Source: Marivibrio sp040218065
GTDB lineage: Bacteria; Pseudomonadota; Alphaproteobacteria; UBA8366; Aestuariispiraceae
DNA: 64,000 nucleotides
Assembly: GCF_040218065.1 (NCBI RefSeq)
Contig: NZ_JAVJQE010000002.1
Location: forward strand, 1 to 64,000
Reading direction: 5' to 3'
Shown here: positions 40,322-48,499 of the stretch, one piece after another
Layout: each line of letters starts with the position of its first letter
How positions within the stretch are numbered: position 1 is the first letter of the stretch
The notes under the pieces: model-generated
Told to the model about the DNA's origin: nothing
The model's database searches: none
What the model saw: the letters and a program-made list of their open reading frames with translations, nothing else
Program-made: the position numbers and the translations under genes

Positions 40322-41092
40322 ATGACGGCGAGCGGTCCCGCGCCCGAACGGTCGGAGGACTTTGAGGCGCTGTACGATCTGGCGGATCCGCGGGCCTACT
40401 ATCGCGGGCTCGCGCCGTCGGGCTACGCCATGCCGGCGCAGGTCGCGCAGGCGGTCCGACGGCTTAGCGTCGGCCGGCGTCCCTTTCATGTGCTGGATTT
40501 CGCCTGCGGCTACGGCGCGGTCGGGCTTCTGCTGAGGACCGGCCTGTCGATGGCGGATCTCTATCGACGCTACGCCGACGCCGCCGACCCCTCGGACGAT
40601 GCGCGCGCCTTCGACGCGGCGCCGGGCCGCTGGCGCATCGCCGGCCTGGACGTGGCCGGGCGCGCGCTCGCCTATGCGCAGGCGGTGGGCGCGGTCGATC
40701 TCGGCTTCTGCGAGAACGTTCTGGAAAAGGCGCCGAGCGCCGGCCTGACGGCGTTCCTGCGCCAGGCCGATCTGATCGTGGAGAGCGGCGCCGTCGGCGG
40801 ATTGCTGGCGCCGGCCTTGCCGCGCCTGATCGCCGCCGCCGCGCCGCGCCGCCCGACAATTCTTTATTGCCCGCGTCCTAATGTGGACCCCGGCCCCATC
40901 GCCTCGGCGGTGACCGCGCACGGCTATGCGGTCGCGCCCTACGGCGCGCCCGTCGCCTATCGCAAGCCGCTGTCGGCGGCAGAACGCAGCACGGTCGCGG
41001 CGGCGGCCGCGGCTTTGGGCCTGTCGTCGGACGCGGTCTTCGACGCCGACGGCTTCATGCGGGTTCAGATGCGCTGCGCGCAGCCGAGTTGA
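40322..41092 (+). CDS. SAM methyltransferase-like protein
   Basis: A 256-residue protein with a class I SAM-binding motif FHVLDFACGYGAVGLLLR (about 55-72) and a motif II position WRIAGLDVAGRALAYAQAVG. The catalytic part does not match a subfamily I recognise. The C-terminal 80 residues (YGAPVAYRKPLSAAERSTV) are unfamiliar. It ends just before the convergent DUF2817 gene, with a hairpin across the junction. Substrate unknown. Confidence 0.7.
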   Translation: MTASGPAPERSEDFEALYDLADPRAYYRGLAPSGYAMPAQVAQAVRRLSVGRRPFHVLDFACGYGAVGLLLRTGLSMADLYRRYADAADPSDDARAFDAAPGRWRIAGLDVAGRALAYAQAVGAVDLGFCENVLEKAPSAGLTAFLRQADLIVESGAVGGLLAPALPRLIAAAAPRRPTILYCPRPNVDPGPIASAVTAHGYAVAPYGAPVAYRKPLSAAERSTVAAAAAALGLSSDAVFDADGFMRVQMRCAQPS

Positions 41093-41095
41093 TGA

Positions 41096-41116
41096 GCGGC
41101 GGCGTCACGCCGCCGC
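41096..41116. terminator. Perfect hairpin at a convergent junction
   Basis: GCGGCGGCGT at 41096-41105 and ACGCCGCCGC at 41107-41116 are exact inverses around one base. It begins four bases after the methyltransferase-like stop and runs into the last codons of the opposite gene. It resembles a bidirectional terminator, without a T tract. Confidence 0.4.
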
Positions 41117-42079
41117 CAGGCCGTTGAAGCCGCGGCGGATCAGGTCGGCCGCCGCATCCCAGACCTGTTCGCGCCACAGCCGGTCGCGCGGATAGGCGGC
41201 GCCGGCGCCGCTCTTGGCCGGACCGCTGGCCTGCAACAGAGTGGCCATGGAATAGACGCCGGCCTCCAGCACGACGCAGGACGTCTCCAGCGCCGGGGCG
41301 CGCGCCAGCGCCGGCAGACCGCCGGCGGTGGGCGCACGCGCCTCCGCCAGCCCTTCCGAGCCGCCGGCGAGCGGCAGACCCAGCCAACGCTGAGCCGTCT
41401 CCGGCGCGCCGGCGCCCGCCTGCTTCGGCGCGATGAACTCTATGTCGCCGAACGGGCCGGGCCCGGTGCGCACGTCGATGAACAACAGCTTCCGCTTTCC
41501 CGGGAAATGCGCGTCGGCGATCGCCTGGAGCACGGCGGCGTCCCAGGCCGGCGGGGCGAGTTCGGCCAGCGTGCGTCCGGCCAGACGTTCGCGGTCGAAG
41601 CGCTGCGCTTCTTCGTAGGCGGCGAACCGGCGTTCGGCGGCGCTGAGGACGCCGTCGTCCCAGTCCGCCGTCAGGGGCGCGCCGTCCCCCGGGCCGGGGG
41701 CGTTCCCGGCCGAGGAGGCGGGCGGCGGGGCGTCCGGGCGGTCGGGCCATATCGGACCCAACGGATTGACGGCATGGATCAGCAGGCACGAGACGTCGCG
41801 CGGCAAGTCGCGGATCAGCCCGCCGGACAGCACCCCCAAAACCGCGGCCGCCCCGGCGAATCCCGCGCCGCCCGCCCCGGCCGGGCACAAGACCAGCATG
41901 CGCGTCGCTTCCGGCGAGCCGAGGCGCGCGACGTCGCAATAGAGCGGCCCGTCATCCGCCGGCGCCGGACCGCGGCCGGGATAGGAGGCGACGCGCAGAC
42001 CTATCTTGTCGCAGGCGGTCAAGAACCGCGCGCGCGCCGTCGCCAAATCGTCGCTGAACAGCCTATCGGCGTCCGCCAT
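41105..42079 (-). CDS. DUF2817 family protein with lost zinc ligands, probable pseudoenzyme
   Basis: A 324-residue protein that follows the layout of DUF2817 (M14 carboxypeptidase-like) but lacks its metal site. Where the family has GIHGIEG the sequence is PAGAGGAGFAG; where it has RRVNE...VDLNRNF it is GPIWPDRPDAPPP; where it has DLHTGLGPYG it is DVRTGPGPFG. The general-base region is kept as VLEAGVYSMATLLQ. So His, Glu and His ligands are all replaced, while the frame is intact and full length. It may bind rather than cleave a ligand. The family call rests on block order. Confidence 0.65.
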   Translation of the reverse strand: MADADRLFSDDLATARARFLTACDKIGLRVASYPGRGPAPADDGPLYCDVARLGSPEATRMLVLCPAGAGGAGFAGAAAVLGVLSGGLIRDLPRDVSCLLIHAVNPLGPIWPDRPDAPPPASSAGNAPGPGDGAPLTADWDDGVLSAAERRFAAYEEAQRFDRERLAGRTLAELAPPAWDAAVLQAIADAHFPGKRKLLFIDVRTGPGPFGDIEFIAPKQAGAGAPETAQRWLGLPLAGGSEGLAEARAPTAGGLPALARAPALETSCVVLEAGVYSMATLLQASGPAKSGAGAAYPRDRLWREQVWDAAADLIRRGFNGLAAA

Positions 42080-42186
42080 TCCGGCCCGGCTCCCCCTAAA
42101 AGTTCAAGAATCGGGAGCGCGACTTGCCGCCGTGCGGGCCGCGCCCCATACTTTCTGTCATGATCGGATGTACTCCAGCCGACCCG

Positions 42187-42753
42187 ATGCAGGCAATGCG
42201 CGCGGCGCTCGCGCTCGCGCTGTGCGCGCTGCTGACGCTCTTCGCCGCGCCGGCGTCGGCGGGGCAGGACGACCCCCGCCTCGACGAGATGTTCGAGGTC
42301 CTGCAATCGGGCGAGCTTTCCTTCACCGAAGCCAAGGCGCTGGAGCAGCGGATCTGGGGCGTTTGGCTCGAGACCGACAGCGGCAGCGCCGAAGTGCTGC
42401 TGAAGGACGGCATGGCGGCGATGAGCGACCGCGACGTCGAACGCGCGGAGGAAAGCTTCACCGCCCTCGTCGAACTCGCGCCCGACTTCGCCGAAGGTTG
42501 GAACAAGCGCGCCACCGTGCGCTATTACGGCGGCGACTACGCCGGCTCGATCGAGGACATCAAGCGCACGCTCACTCTGGAGCCGCGCCATTTCGGCGCC
42601 ATGTCGGGCCTCGGCCTCAACTACGACGCGCTCGGCGACGCCGAGGCCGCGGCGGAGGCCTATGAAAAAGCCCTCGACCTCAATCCCTACATGCCGGGCA
42701 TCGCCCAGCGCCTGGAGCAGCTGCGCGATCAGCTTGAGGACAACAAGATCTGA
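42187..42753 (+). CDS. Exported tetratricopeptide repeat protein
   Basis: A 188-residue periplasmic protein with a signal peptide (MRAALALALCALLTLFAAPASA) and two or three TPR units, clearest in AEESFTALVELAPDFAEGWN and AEAYEKALDLNPYMPGIA. Proteins of this type in alphaproteobacteria are single-domain adaptors of unknown role. Three ATGs (42160, 42187, 42196) are possible; none has a good ribosome site, and 42187 is a compromise that keeps the signal peptide near the N-terminus. It is convergent with the dehydrogenase, with a GC hairpin between. Confidence 0.75.
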   Translation: MQAMRAALALALCALLTLFAAPASAGQDDPRLDEMFEVLQSGELSFTEAKALEQRIWGVWLETDSGSAEVLLKDGMAAMSDRDVERAEESFTALVELAPDFAEGWNKRATVRYYGGDYAGSIEDIKRTLTLEPRHFGAMSGLGLNYDALGDAEAAAEAYEKALDLNPYMPGIAQRLEQLRDQLEDNKI

Positions 42754-42846
42754 GCGCGTCGCATCAAGGGCGCGAGTCGAGCCCTACCATGACGACGGTT
42801 TCCGACATCTCCGAGCAGAAGAGCCGACAGCCCCGAGCCCTGACAT

Positions 42847-42862
42847 CGGGGCCTCGGCCCCG
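42847..42862. terminator. GC hairpin at a convergent junction
   Basis: CGGGGCC at 42847-42853 and GGCCCCG at 42856-42862 pair with a two-base loop, six bases before the end of the dehydrogenase gene on the other strand. A longer alternative pairing (CCCCGA with TCGGGG) is also possible. It is placed to stop both transcripts; no T tract. Confidence 0.4.
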
Positions 42863-42867
42863 TCGCC

Positions 42868-43842
42868 TCACGCCACCCGGCTGGGATGGTCGCGCCCGTC
42901 CGCGTGGGCGGCGATGTTGTCCAGCGCGCGGTTCCCCATCGCGTTGCGGGTCTCGACCGTGGCCGAGCCGATGTGGGGCAGGAGGAAGGCGTTCCCGAGG
43001 TCGAGATAGCGTTCGTCCAGCTTGGGCTCGCCGGTGAAGACGTCGAGACCGGCGGCGGCGATCTTGCCGGATTTGAGGGCGGCGATCAGCGCGTCGTCCT
43101 CAACCACGGGTCCGCGCGCCGTGTTGGCGACGACGGCGCCGTCCGGCAGCAGCTTGATGCGCTCGGCGTTCAGCCAATGATGCGTCTGCGGCGTCAGCGG
43201 GCAGGTCAGCGCCAGGAAATCGCACTGCGGCAGCATCTCGGCCGGCTCGGCGTAGAAGGTCGCGCCTTGCGCGTCCTCGGCCGGCAGTTCGCGGCGGTTA
43301 TGGTACATCACCGACATGCCGAAGCCCTGGGCGCGTCGGGCGACCGCTTGGCCGATCCGCCCCATGCCGACGATCCCGAGGCGCTTGCCGGACATGTGGA
43401 CGCCCAACATCTCGCGCGGGGACCAGCGGCCCCAGCGCCCCTCGCGCAGGATGCGTTCGGCGTTCTGGGCCATGCGCGCGGCGCCGAGAAGGCACAGGAT
43501 CGTCGTGTCCGCGGTGGCGTCGGTCAGCACGTCGGGCGTGTTGGCGACGACGAGGCCGCGGGCCTGCGCGGCCTCAAGGTCGATATGATCGCAGCCGACG
43601 GAGAAGGTGGCGAGGATCTCGACGCTCTCGGGCAGGAGCGCGATCGTCTCGGCGTCGAACTTTTCGGTCGGCGTGCAGACGATCCCTCGGCACCCCTCGG
43701 CGAGGCGCAGGATCGCCTTTTGATCGAGCGCAGCGTCCTCGTCGTTCGGGACGGCGTCGAATTCGGCGCGAAAGCGCGCCTCCACTGCGTCGGGCATCAG
43801 CCGGGTGGCCAGCACGCGAAAGCCTTTCGTCGCTTCACTCAT
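42868..43842 (-). CDS. D-2-hydroxyacid dehydrogenase (glyoxylate/hydroxypyruvate reductase-like)
   Basis: An NAD(P)-dependent enzyme of 324 residues. The cofactor motif is LGIVGMGRIGQAVARRAQGFG; the catalytic Arg is in ANTARGPVVEDDAL, Glu in FTGEPKLDE and His in LLPHIGSATVETR. FSVGCDHIDLEAA is typical. The G-R-I-G type and length suit glyoxylate reductase, which would connect to the malate synthase route, but 2-oxo acid range is broad. Its start overlaps the end of dinB by eight bases, so it is the last gene of the ROK kinase-dinB-dehydrogenase string. Confidence 0.87.
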   Translation of the reverse strand: MSEATKGFRVLATRLMPDAVEARFRAEFDAVPNDEDAALDQKAILRLAEGCRGIVCTPTEKFDAETIALLPESVEILATFSVGCDHIDLEAAQARGLVVANTPDVLTDATADTTILCLLGAARMAQNAERILREGRWGRWSPREMLGVHMSGKRLGIVGMGRIGQAVARRAQGFGMSVMYHNRRELPAEDAQGATFYAEPAEMLPQCDFLALTCPLTPQTHHWLNAERIKLLPDGAVVANTARGPVVEDDALIAALKSGKIAAAGLDVFTGEPKLDERYLDLGNAFLLPHIGSATVETRNAMGNRALDNIAAHADGRDHPSRVA

Positions 43843-45175
43843 CGTCCGAACGATCCCCCTTATCCTTTTGCCTTTGCGCAGGAGGGCGCCATCCGCGCCC
43901 CTTCGTTAACGCGCCGTCCCCCAGCTTTTCGCGCACCGCGTCAATGGCCCGCTCCACCTGGCCGCGCTTGGCGGCGTCGGGGTCGGCCAGATCATACGGA
44001 TCGGCGTCCGCGCTGTCGGTCAGCTCCGACAAGCCGACGCCGACCAGCCTGAAGCGCGCGCCGTCGGCCTCCTTCTCCAGAAGCGGCGCCGCCGTGCGGT
44101 AGAGCGTCTCCGCCAACTGCGTCGGCGCCGGCAGGCTATGGGATCGCGTGCGGGTTTTGAAGTCCGCCGTCTTGAGCTTCAGCGTCACGGTGCGCCCGGC
44201 GATGTCGGCCTTCTTCATCCGGGCCGCCACCTTCTCGCACAAGGGCCAGAGGATGCGCTTGAGGCGCTCCGCATCGCTGACGTCCTGATCGAGGGTCGTC
44301 TCGTTCGAAACGCTCTTCGCCTCGCTCCTGGGATCGACGGTGCGGTCGTCCAACCCGCGCGAGAAGGCGTGGAGCCGCCGCCCCATCGCGCCGTAGCGCA
44401 GCTGCAGCGTCTCGGCGTCGTAACGCCTAAGGTCGCCGATGGTGCGGATTCCGTCGCGCGCCAGCTTCGCGCCCAGCATCTTGCCGACGCCGAAGATGGC
44501 GGTGACCGGCCGCGGGGCCAAGAAATCCTCCGCCTCGGACCGGCCGATCACGGCGAAGCCGCGCGGCTTGTCGAGGTCGGAGGCGAGCTTGGCGAGGAAC
44601 TTGTTGGGCGCTAGCCCGATCGAGGCCGTGACGCCCGCCTCGCGCTCGATGCGCAGCACGAGCCGCGCCAGCGTCTTGGCCGGGAAACCGCCGTGCACGC
44701 GCTCGGTGCCGGCCAGATCCAGGAAGGCCTCGTCGATCGACAGCGGCTCCACCGCGGGCGTGGCGTCCAGCATCATCTGGCGTATCTGGCGTCCGACGGC
44801 GGCGTAGACCTCCATCCTGGGCCGGATGACGACGGCGTTCGGACAGGCGGCCAAGGCCTTGAACATCGGCATCGCCGAGCGGCAGCCGTACATCCGCGCG
44901 ACATAGCACGCCGCCGCCACGACGCCGCGCCGGCCGCCGCCGATCAGCACCGGCTTGTCGATCAGGCTGGGATCGTCGCGCTTCTCCACGGAGGCGTAGA
45001 AGGCGTCGCAGTCGATGTGCGCGATCGACAGCCGGTCGAGTTCGGCGTGCGCGATGGTGCGGGTCGCGCCGCAGGCCGGGCAGGGCGCGCGCGCCGAGGT
45101 CTCAGGGGCGGGCGCGCGCCAGTCGGTCAGGCACTCGCGGCATAAATGGACGATCGGCGCGGCCTCGTCCGTCAT
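43835..45175 (-). CDS. dinB: DNA polymerase IV with N-terminal zinc ribbon
   Basis: A Y-family translesion polymerase of 446 residues. Before the polymerase core lies a zinc ribbon (CRECL at about residue 12 and CPACGATRTI near 32), a form seen in alphaproteobacteria. The core has IAHIDCDAFYASVEKRDDP with the first catalytic Asp, SIDEAFLDLAGTE with Asp-Glu, and ASIGLAPNKFLAKLASDLDKP. The helix-hairpin-helix and little finger follow. The start ATG overlaps the stop of the ROK kinase gene (ATGA). No SOS box was looked for successfully. No beta-clamp motif can be assigned. Confidence 0.95.
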   Translation of the reverse strand: MTDEAAPIVHLCRECLTDWRAPAPETSARAPCPACGATRTIAHAELDRLSIAHIDCDAFYASVEKRDDPSLIDKPVLIGGGRRGVVAAACYVARMYGCRSAMPMFKALAACPNAVVIRPRMEVYAAVGRQIRQMMLDATPAVEPLSIDEAFLDLAGTERVHGGFPAKTLARLVLRIEREAGVTASIGLAPNKFLAKLASDLDKPRGFAVIGRSEAEDFLAPRPVTAIFGVGKMLGAKLARDGIRTIGDLRRYDAETLQLRYGAMGRRLHAFSRGLDDRTVDPRSEAKSVSNETTLDQDVSDAERLKRILWPLCEKVAARMKKADIAGRTVTLKLKTADFKTRTRSHSLPAPTQLAETLYRTAAPLLEKEADGARFRLVGVGLSELTDSADADPYDLADPDAAKRGQVERAIDAVREKLGDGALTKGRGWRPPAQRQKDKGDRSDDE

Positions 45176-46173
45176 GGCGGCGCGTCGTCGTGCGGCGGCG
45201 ACCACGCCAGGATCGCGGCCGGATCCGCGTCGCGCCAGAGCCAGGCCGCCCCGCGCACGCCCCCGCTGTCGCCATGCAAAGGCGGGGTCAGTCGGGTCTC
45301 GACATGGTCAGAAAAGACATACTTTTTCCAATAGGTTGGAACGCGTTCATAAAGTTCGCTGAGATGGCTTAGCCCGCCGCCCAGCACGATCACGTCGGGG
45401 TCGAGAATGTTGATGGCGCCAGCCAGCCCCCGCGCCAGCCGGTCGCAATAGAGGTCGAGCGCCGCGGCGGCCTCGGAGTCGCCCGCGCGCGCGGCGGCGG
45501 CGATTTCCGCGGCGTCCGCCCCGATCCCGGCGTGCGCCGCGAAGCCAGGACCCGAAAGATAGGTCTCGATGCAGCCGCGCTTGCCGCAATAGCAGGCGTG
45601 CGCCGGATCGCGCGCCGGGTCGGCCCAAGGCAGGGGATTGTGCCCCCATTCCCCCGCGATCCCGTTGGGGCTGGCCAGCGGACGGCCGCCCACGACCACG
45701 CCGCCGCCGACGCCGGTGCCCAGGATGACCCCGAAGACGACGTCGGCCCCGGCGGCCGCTCCGTCGATCGCCTCCGACAGGGCGAAGCAGTCCGCGTCGT
45801 TGGCGACGCGCACAGGCCGCCCCAGTCGGCGGGCCAGATCGTGGTCGAGCGGTTTGCCGATCAGCCAGGTGGAGTTGGCGTTCTTGACGAGGCCTGTGCG
45901 CCGTGAAAGCGCGCCGGGCATCCCGACGCCGACCGGGATCGGACCGACGTCCGCCGGGGCGCAGGCCGTGACGGTCGCGACCAGGGCGGCGATCGCCTCG
46001 ATCGTGCCGGCGTAGTCGCCGCGCGGCGTCGGCGCGCGCGGGCGCGCGACGAGGGCGCCGTCCGGGGCGGCCAGCGCGGCTTCGATCTTGGTGCCGCCGA
46101 GGTCGACGCCCACGGTCCATCCGGCGGCGTTCAAACCGCCTTCGGGTAGGAATTTCTTAGTAAACTCGGCCAT
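45172..46173 (-). CDS. ROK-family sugar kinase (glucokinase/fructokinase type)
   Basis: A ROK-fold kinase of about 333 residues. Motifs are the ATP site VGVDLGGTKIEAALAAPDG, the catalytic Asp in ANDADCFALSEAIDG, GVILGTGVGGGVVVGG, and the zinc site GHNPLPW followed by CYCGKRGCIETYLSG. The sugar cannot be told; fructose or glucose is usual. The start is uncertain: the ATG at 46171-46173 lacks a ribosome site and sits in a TATAAG-like region, while a TTG at 46134 has GAAGGCGG upstream. Its end overlaps dinB by four bases. Confidence 0.86.
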   Translation of the reverse strand: MAEFTKKFLPEGGLNAAGWTVGVDLGGTKIEAALAAPDGALVARPRAPTPRGDYAGTIEAIAALVATVTACAPADVGPIPVGVGMPGALSRRTGLVKNANSTWLIGKPLDHDLARRLGRPVRVANDADCFALSEAIDGAAAGADVVFGVILGTGVGGGVVVGGRPLASPNGIAGEWGHNPLPWADPARDPAHACYCGKRGCIETYLSGPGFAAHAGIGADAAEIAAAARAGDSEAAAALDLYCDRLARGLAGAINILDPDVIVLGGGLSHLSELYERVPTYWKKYVFSDHVETRLTPPLHGDSGGVRGAAWLWRDADPAAILAWSPPHDDAPP

Positions 46174-46200
46174 AATGCTATAAGGAGACCAGGGGTGAGC

Positions 46201-46222
46201 GCGGCGCAAGCCTATGCGCCGC
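46201..46222 (+). promoter_or_regulatory. Hairpin in the divK leader
   Basis: GCGGCGCA at 46201-46208 and TGCGCCGC at 46215-46222 form an eight-base stem with a six-base loop, about 50 bases before the divK ATG. It could stabilise the mRNA or affect initiation. No CtrA-type TTAA-N7-TTAA element was found here. Confidence 0.35.
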
Positions 46223-46272
46223 GCCGCGCTATGGGAAGTGCGGCGCCCGATGCGGTAAAAGGAACAGGGGTG

Positions 46273-46638
46273 ATGGCGAAAACCGTCCTAATCGTCGAAG
46301 ATAACGAGCTGAACATGAAGCTTTTTCATGATCTGCTCGAGGCGCGGAACTATAATATTCTGCAGACGAAGGACGGCATGGAGGCGCTGAAGATCGCGCG
46401 CACCGAAAAGCCTGACCTGATCCTCATGGACATCCAACTGCCGGAGGTCTCGGGTCTCGAAGTCACCAAGTGGATCAAGGAAGACGACGACCTGAAGGCC
46501 ATTCCCGTGATCGCCGTCACCGCCTTCGCCATGAAGGGCGACGAGGAAAAGATCCGCGAAGGCGGGTGCGAAGCCTACATCGCCAAGCCGATTTCGGTGT
46601 CCAGCTTCCTCGCGACGGTTGAGAAATTTCTGGCCTGA
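46273..46638 (+). CDS. divK: Cell-cycle response regulator DivK
   Basis: A 121-residue single receiver that signals in the DivJ/PleC-DivK-CtrA cell-cycle circuit. The sequence MAKTVLIVEDNELNMKLFHD, D53 in LILMDIQLPEVSGLEVTKW and CEAYIAKPISV is near-identical to the DivK family. The ATG at 46273 has AACAGGGG upstream. It is followed by pleD 44 bases later, the conserved alphaproteobacterial arrangement. DivJ, PleC and CtrA are not in the window. Confidence 0.97.
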   Translation: MAKTVLIVEDNELNMKLFHDLLEARNYNILQTKDGMEALKIARTEKPDLILMDIQLPEVSGLEVTKWIKEDDDLKAIPVIAVTAFAMKGDEEKIREGGCEAYIAKPISVSSFLATVEKFLA

Positions 46639-46682
46639 TCACGGCCTGATGCGCGCGGTCGGCTGAGGGGCCGGAGGGGACG

Positions 46683-48101
46683 ATGACTGCACGGGTTTTG
46701 GTGGTCGACGATCTACGTCCGAACGTCAAGCTTCTGGAGGCGAAGCTGACGAGCGAGTATTTCGACGTCATCACCGCCGCCGACGGACCCGAGGCCTTGG
46801 AGAAAATCCGGGAATCGCAACCCGACATCGTTCTGCTGGACGTCATGATGCCGGGTATGGACGGCTTCGAGGTCTGTCAGAAAATCAAGGCCGATCCGGA
46901 GATGATGCACATCCCGGTGATCATGATCACCGCGCTCTCCGACGCCTCCGATCGGGTGCGGGGGCTCGAATCCGGGGCCGACGACTTTCTGACCAAGCCG
47001 GTCAACGACATCGCGATGTTCGCGCGCGTGCGCTCGCTGGTGCGGCTCAAGATGCTGACCGACGAATGGCGGCTGCGCGAGCAGACGTCGGGTCAGCTCG
47101 GCGTGCTGAAGGATGAGAAGCCGCTCTACGAGGTCAACGCACGGCACGCGAACGTGCTCGTTCTCGACGATAACGAGGTGGATGCGGCGAAAGTGCGCGC
47201 GACCCTCGATCAGGACGAAGACGACGTGGCGGCGGTCGCCTCGGTCGAGGCGGCGCACGCCAAGCTGCGCGAGGACCGATACGATCTTGTCATCGTCAAT
47301 TTGCGTCTGCGCGATCAGGACGCCTTACGCTTCTGCAGCCAGATGCGCGCCAGCGAGTTGACGCGTCACACACCGATCCTCGTGGTTGCGGAGGAGGACG
47401 ATACGGACCGTCTCGCCAAGGGGCTCGATCTCGGCATCAACGACTATCTGATCAAACCGATCGACCGCCAGGAGTTGCTCGCCCGCACCCGCACCCAGAT
47501 CCGCCGACAGCGTTTCCAGGAGCGGTTGCGCGACAATTACGAGCGCAGTCTGGCGATGGCGCTGACCGACAGTCTGACGGGGCTCTACAATCGGCGCTAT
47601 CTGACCGCCCACATGGCCGCTCTGATCGAACGGATGGGCGAGAGCGGTAAGCCGCTCGCCGTCCTCATGTTCGACATCGATTTCTTCAAACAGATCAACG
47701 ACACCCACGGGCACGCGGTGGGCGACGAGGTGCTGGTCGAGTTGAGCCGGCGCGTCGTCCACAATGTGCGCTCCGTCGACACGGTCGCCCGGCTCGGCGG
47801 GGAGGAGTTCATCGTCGTGATGCCCGATACCGAGGAGCCGGTGGCCAGCACCGTGGCCGAGCGTCTGCGCGCCAACGTCGCCAAGGACCCGTTCCGGGTG
47901 CGCGGCGGCGGCGATCAGGCGCTGGAGATCACCATCTCCGTCGGCGCGGCCATGTTTGAGCCCGGCGAGGACAGCGTCGACAGCGTCATCAAGAAGGCCG
48001 ACGACGCGCTCTATGAGGCGAAGCGCTCCGGTCGCAACAAGACCGTCGGTTGGACGGACGCCGGCTTCACCACGCTGGGGGCCGGGGAGGCCAGGGCGTA
48101 G
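46683..48101 (+). CDS. pleD: Diguanylate cyclase response regulator PleD
   Basis: A 472-residue REC-REC-GGDEF protein that makes c-di-GMP when phosphorylated. The first receiver has D53 in VLLDVMMPG. The second receiver has Asn at the phosphoacceptor place (VIVNLRLRD), so it is an adaptor only, as known for PleD. The catalytic loop is RLGGEEF and the inhibitory I-site RSVD lies five residues before it, so product inhibition is expected. A terminator follows its stop. Located with divK, the usual partner in cell polarity control. Confidence 0.97.
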   Translation: MTARVLVVDDLRPNVKLLEAKLTSEYFDVITAADGPEALEKIRESQPDIVLLDVMMPGMDGFEVCQKIKADPEMMHIPVIMITALSDASDRVRGLESGADDFLTKPVNDIAMFARVRSLVRLKMLTDEWRLREQTSGQLGVLKDEKPLYEVNARHANVLVLDDNEVDAAKVRATLDQDEDDVAAVASVEAAHAKLREDRYDLVIVNLRLRDQDALRFCSQMRASELTRHTPILVVAEEDDTDRLAKGLDLGINDYLIKPIDRQELLARTRTQIRRQRFQERLRDNYERSLAMALTDSLTGLYNRRYLTAHMAALIERMGESGKPLAVLMFDIDFFKQINDTHGHAVGDEVLVELSRRVVHNVRSVDTVARLGGEEFIVVMPDTEEPVASTVAERLRANVAKDPFRVRGGGDQALEITISVGAAMFEPGEDSVDSVIKKADDALYEAKRSGRNKTVGWTDAGFTTLGAGEARA

Positions 48102-48135
48102 AGCGCGGTCCGACGCTCATCCGCGGACGAAAAAA

Positions 48136-48158
48136 GCCGCCCTTCCGGGCGGCTTTTT
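48136..48158. terminator. Rho-independent bidirectional terminator, pleD / rpmG
   Basis: GCCGCCC at 48136-48142 and GGGCGGC at 48147-48153 pair over a TTCC loop, flanked by AAAAAA before and TTTTT after (48154-48158). This is a complete intrinsic terminator for pleD and, read the other way, for rpmG. Confidence 0.9.
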
Positions 48159-48190
48159 GCGTCGCAAGCGACGAAGCGGGCCGTGCGGCC

Positions 48191-48358
48191 TCACTTCATC
48201 TTCGACTCCTTGAACAGCACGTGCTTACGCGCCTTCGGATCGTACTTGCGGAATTCCATTTTCTCGGTTTGGGTGCGCGGGTTCTTCTTGGCGACGTAGA
48301 AGTACCCGGTGCCGGCGGTGCTCACCAGCTTCACCTGCAGGGTCGCGGGCTTCGCCAT
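48191..48358 (-). CDS. rpmG: 50S ribosomal protein L33
   Basis: A 55-residue ribosomal protein. The translation starts MAKPATLQVKLVSTAGTGYF and continues YVAKKNPRTQTEKMEFRKYD, the non-cysteine L33 form of proteobacteria. ATG at 48356-48358, stop at 48191-48193. It sits between the pleD terminator and a Nudix gene, its usual place in alphaproteobacteria. Confidence 0.96.
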   Translation of the reverse strand: MAKPATLQVKLVSTAGTGYFYVAKKNPRTQTEKMEFRKYDPKARKHVLFKESKMK

Positions 48359-48499
48359 GATCGCTCTTCCTATGCTGACGCGTACGCGGTTTCAAATGGC
48401 GAAGGGGCGCGGCCGGCGCACCCCCTCGGCTAATCCGGCGCGCACCATACGCGCGGGCCGGCCCAAGTCAAGAGGGAACGCTTGCGCCGCGCGGGCGGG

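Noticed and set aside
42789..43037. Small open frame after the TPR gene
   Set aside because: Arg/Pro-rich, no ribosome site, and overlaps the end of the dehydrogenase in antisense.
46174..46272. CtrA site before divK
   Set aside because: No TTAA-N7-TTAA pair in the gap.
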